Shown in pieces: positions 33,178 to 33,234 of a stretch of DNA of 33,234 nucleotides. The stretch is from NCBI GenBank assembly GCA_018818835.1, contig JAHIRD010000043.1, positions 1-33,234 of the forward strand. Direction: 5' to 3'. Below the pieces are notes generated by a model. It ran no database searches and was not told the DNA's origin. It saw nothing but the letters and a program-made list of their open reading frames with translations. Both the position numbers and the translations under genes were made by a program. Source of the DNA: Pseudomonadota bacterium. GTDB lineage: Bacteria; Desulfobacterota; Desulfobacteria; Desulfobacterales; Desulfolunaceae. Positions within the stretch are counted from its first letter, which is position 1; every line of letters starts with the position of its first letter.

Positions 33178-33234
33178 ATCCGGCGGCGACCTACTCTCCC
33201 ACACAGCTGCCCATGCAGTACCATCGGCGCTAAA
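33178..33234 (-). rRNA. rrf: 5S rRNA, 3' part, cut by the window edge
   Basis: Read on the minus strand the sequence GCCGATGGTACTGCATGGG, a GTGTGGGAGAGTAGG loop and TCGCCGCCGG are the characteristic 3' half of bacterial 5S rRNA. The remaining 5' half lies outside the window. The 3' end is placed by the CGCCGG stem and by the terminator just after it; it may be off by one or two bases. The gene orientation means 16S and 23S genes should lie to the right. Confidence 0.93.

Overview
The window reads as chromosomal DNA from a sulfate-reducing deltaproteobacterium of the Desulfobacteraceae type (Desulfobacter/Desulfobacula-like). That placement is an inference from the gene set: a long pyrophosphate-type phosphofructokinase, split glyQ/glyS, RecO, RodZ, parvulin-less SurA-like proteins beside mfd, a PAS/HisKA_3 kinase, and moderate GC with AT-rich spacers. 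No phage, CRISPR array or intact insertion sequence was seen.

Layout. (1) 1-8.1 kb, signalling and central metabolism: a FapA/DUF342 beta-helix protein (+) converges on a PPi-type phosphofructokinase (-) over a shared terminator. A GGDEF diguanylate cyclase with an intact I-site and a membrane PAS-PAS histidine kinase with no adjacent response regulator follow, both on the minus strand. (2) 8.4-13.5 kb: smc and ftsY on the plus strand. (3) 13.6-15.9 kb: a dynamin-like GTPase (-). (4) 16.4-16.7 kb: an HU-type DNA-binding protein (+). (5) 16.8-32.1 kb: a long run of minus-strand genes, in transcription order mfd, a SurA-like lipoprotein, a second SurA-like protein, rodZ, mgtE, recO, a GHMP kinase, glyQ, glyS, a small PC4-like protein, a nucleoside phosphorylase and a divergent NAD-dependent DNA ligase. 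The last three are translationally coupled or nearly so. (6) 32.1-33.2 kb: an AT-rich spacer with an interrupted palindrome, a 45-bp-period tandem repeat, and the terminator and 3' part of a 5S rRNA gene. An rRNA operon therefore enters from the right on the minus strand.

How the genes fit together. Most are housekeeping: chromosome structure (smc, HU), membrane protein targeting (ftsY), repair (mfd, recO), translation (glyQS) and envelope biogenesis (SurA-like proteins, rodZ). Points worth a second look are the LigA homologue that keeps the adenylation lysine but lacks several nucleotidyltransferase residues, in an operon with a PC4-like ssDNA-binding candidate and a nucleoside phosphorylase; a nested palindromic element with a 36/37-bp partial copy 10 kb away; a possible structured RNA ahead of ftsY; a conserved-looking spacer between rodZ and mgtE; and the repeats beside the rRNA operon. 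I did not find a clear multi-gene system of a new kind; the ligase operon is the best candidate.
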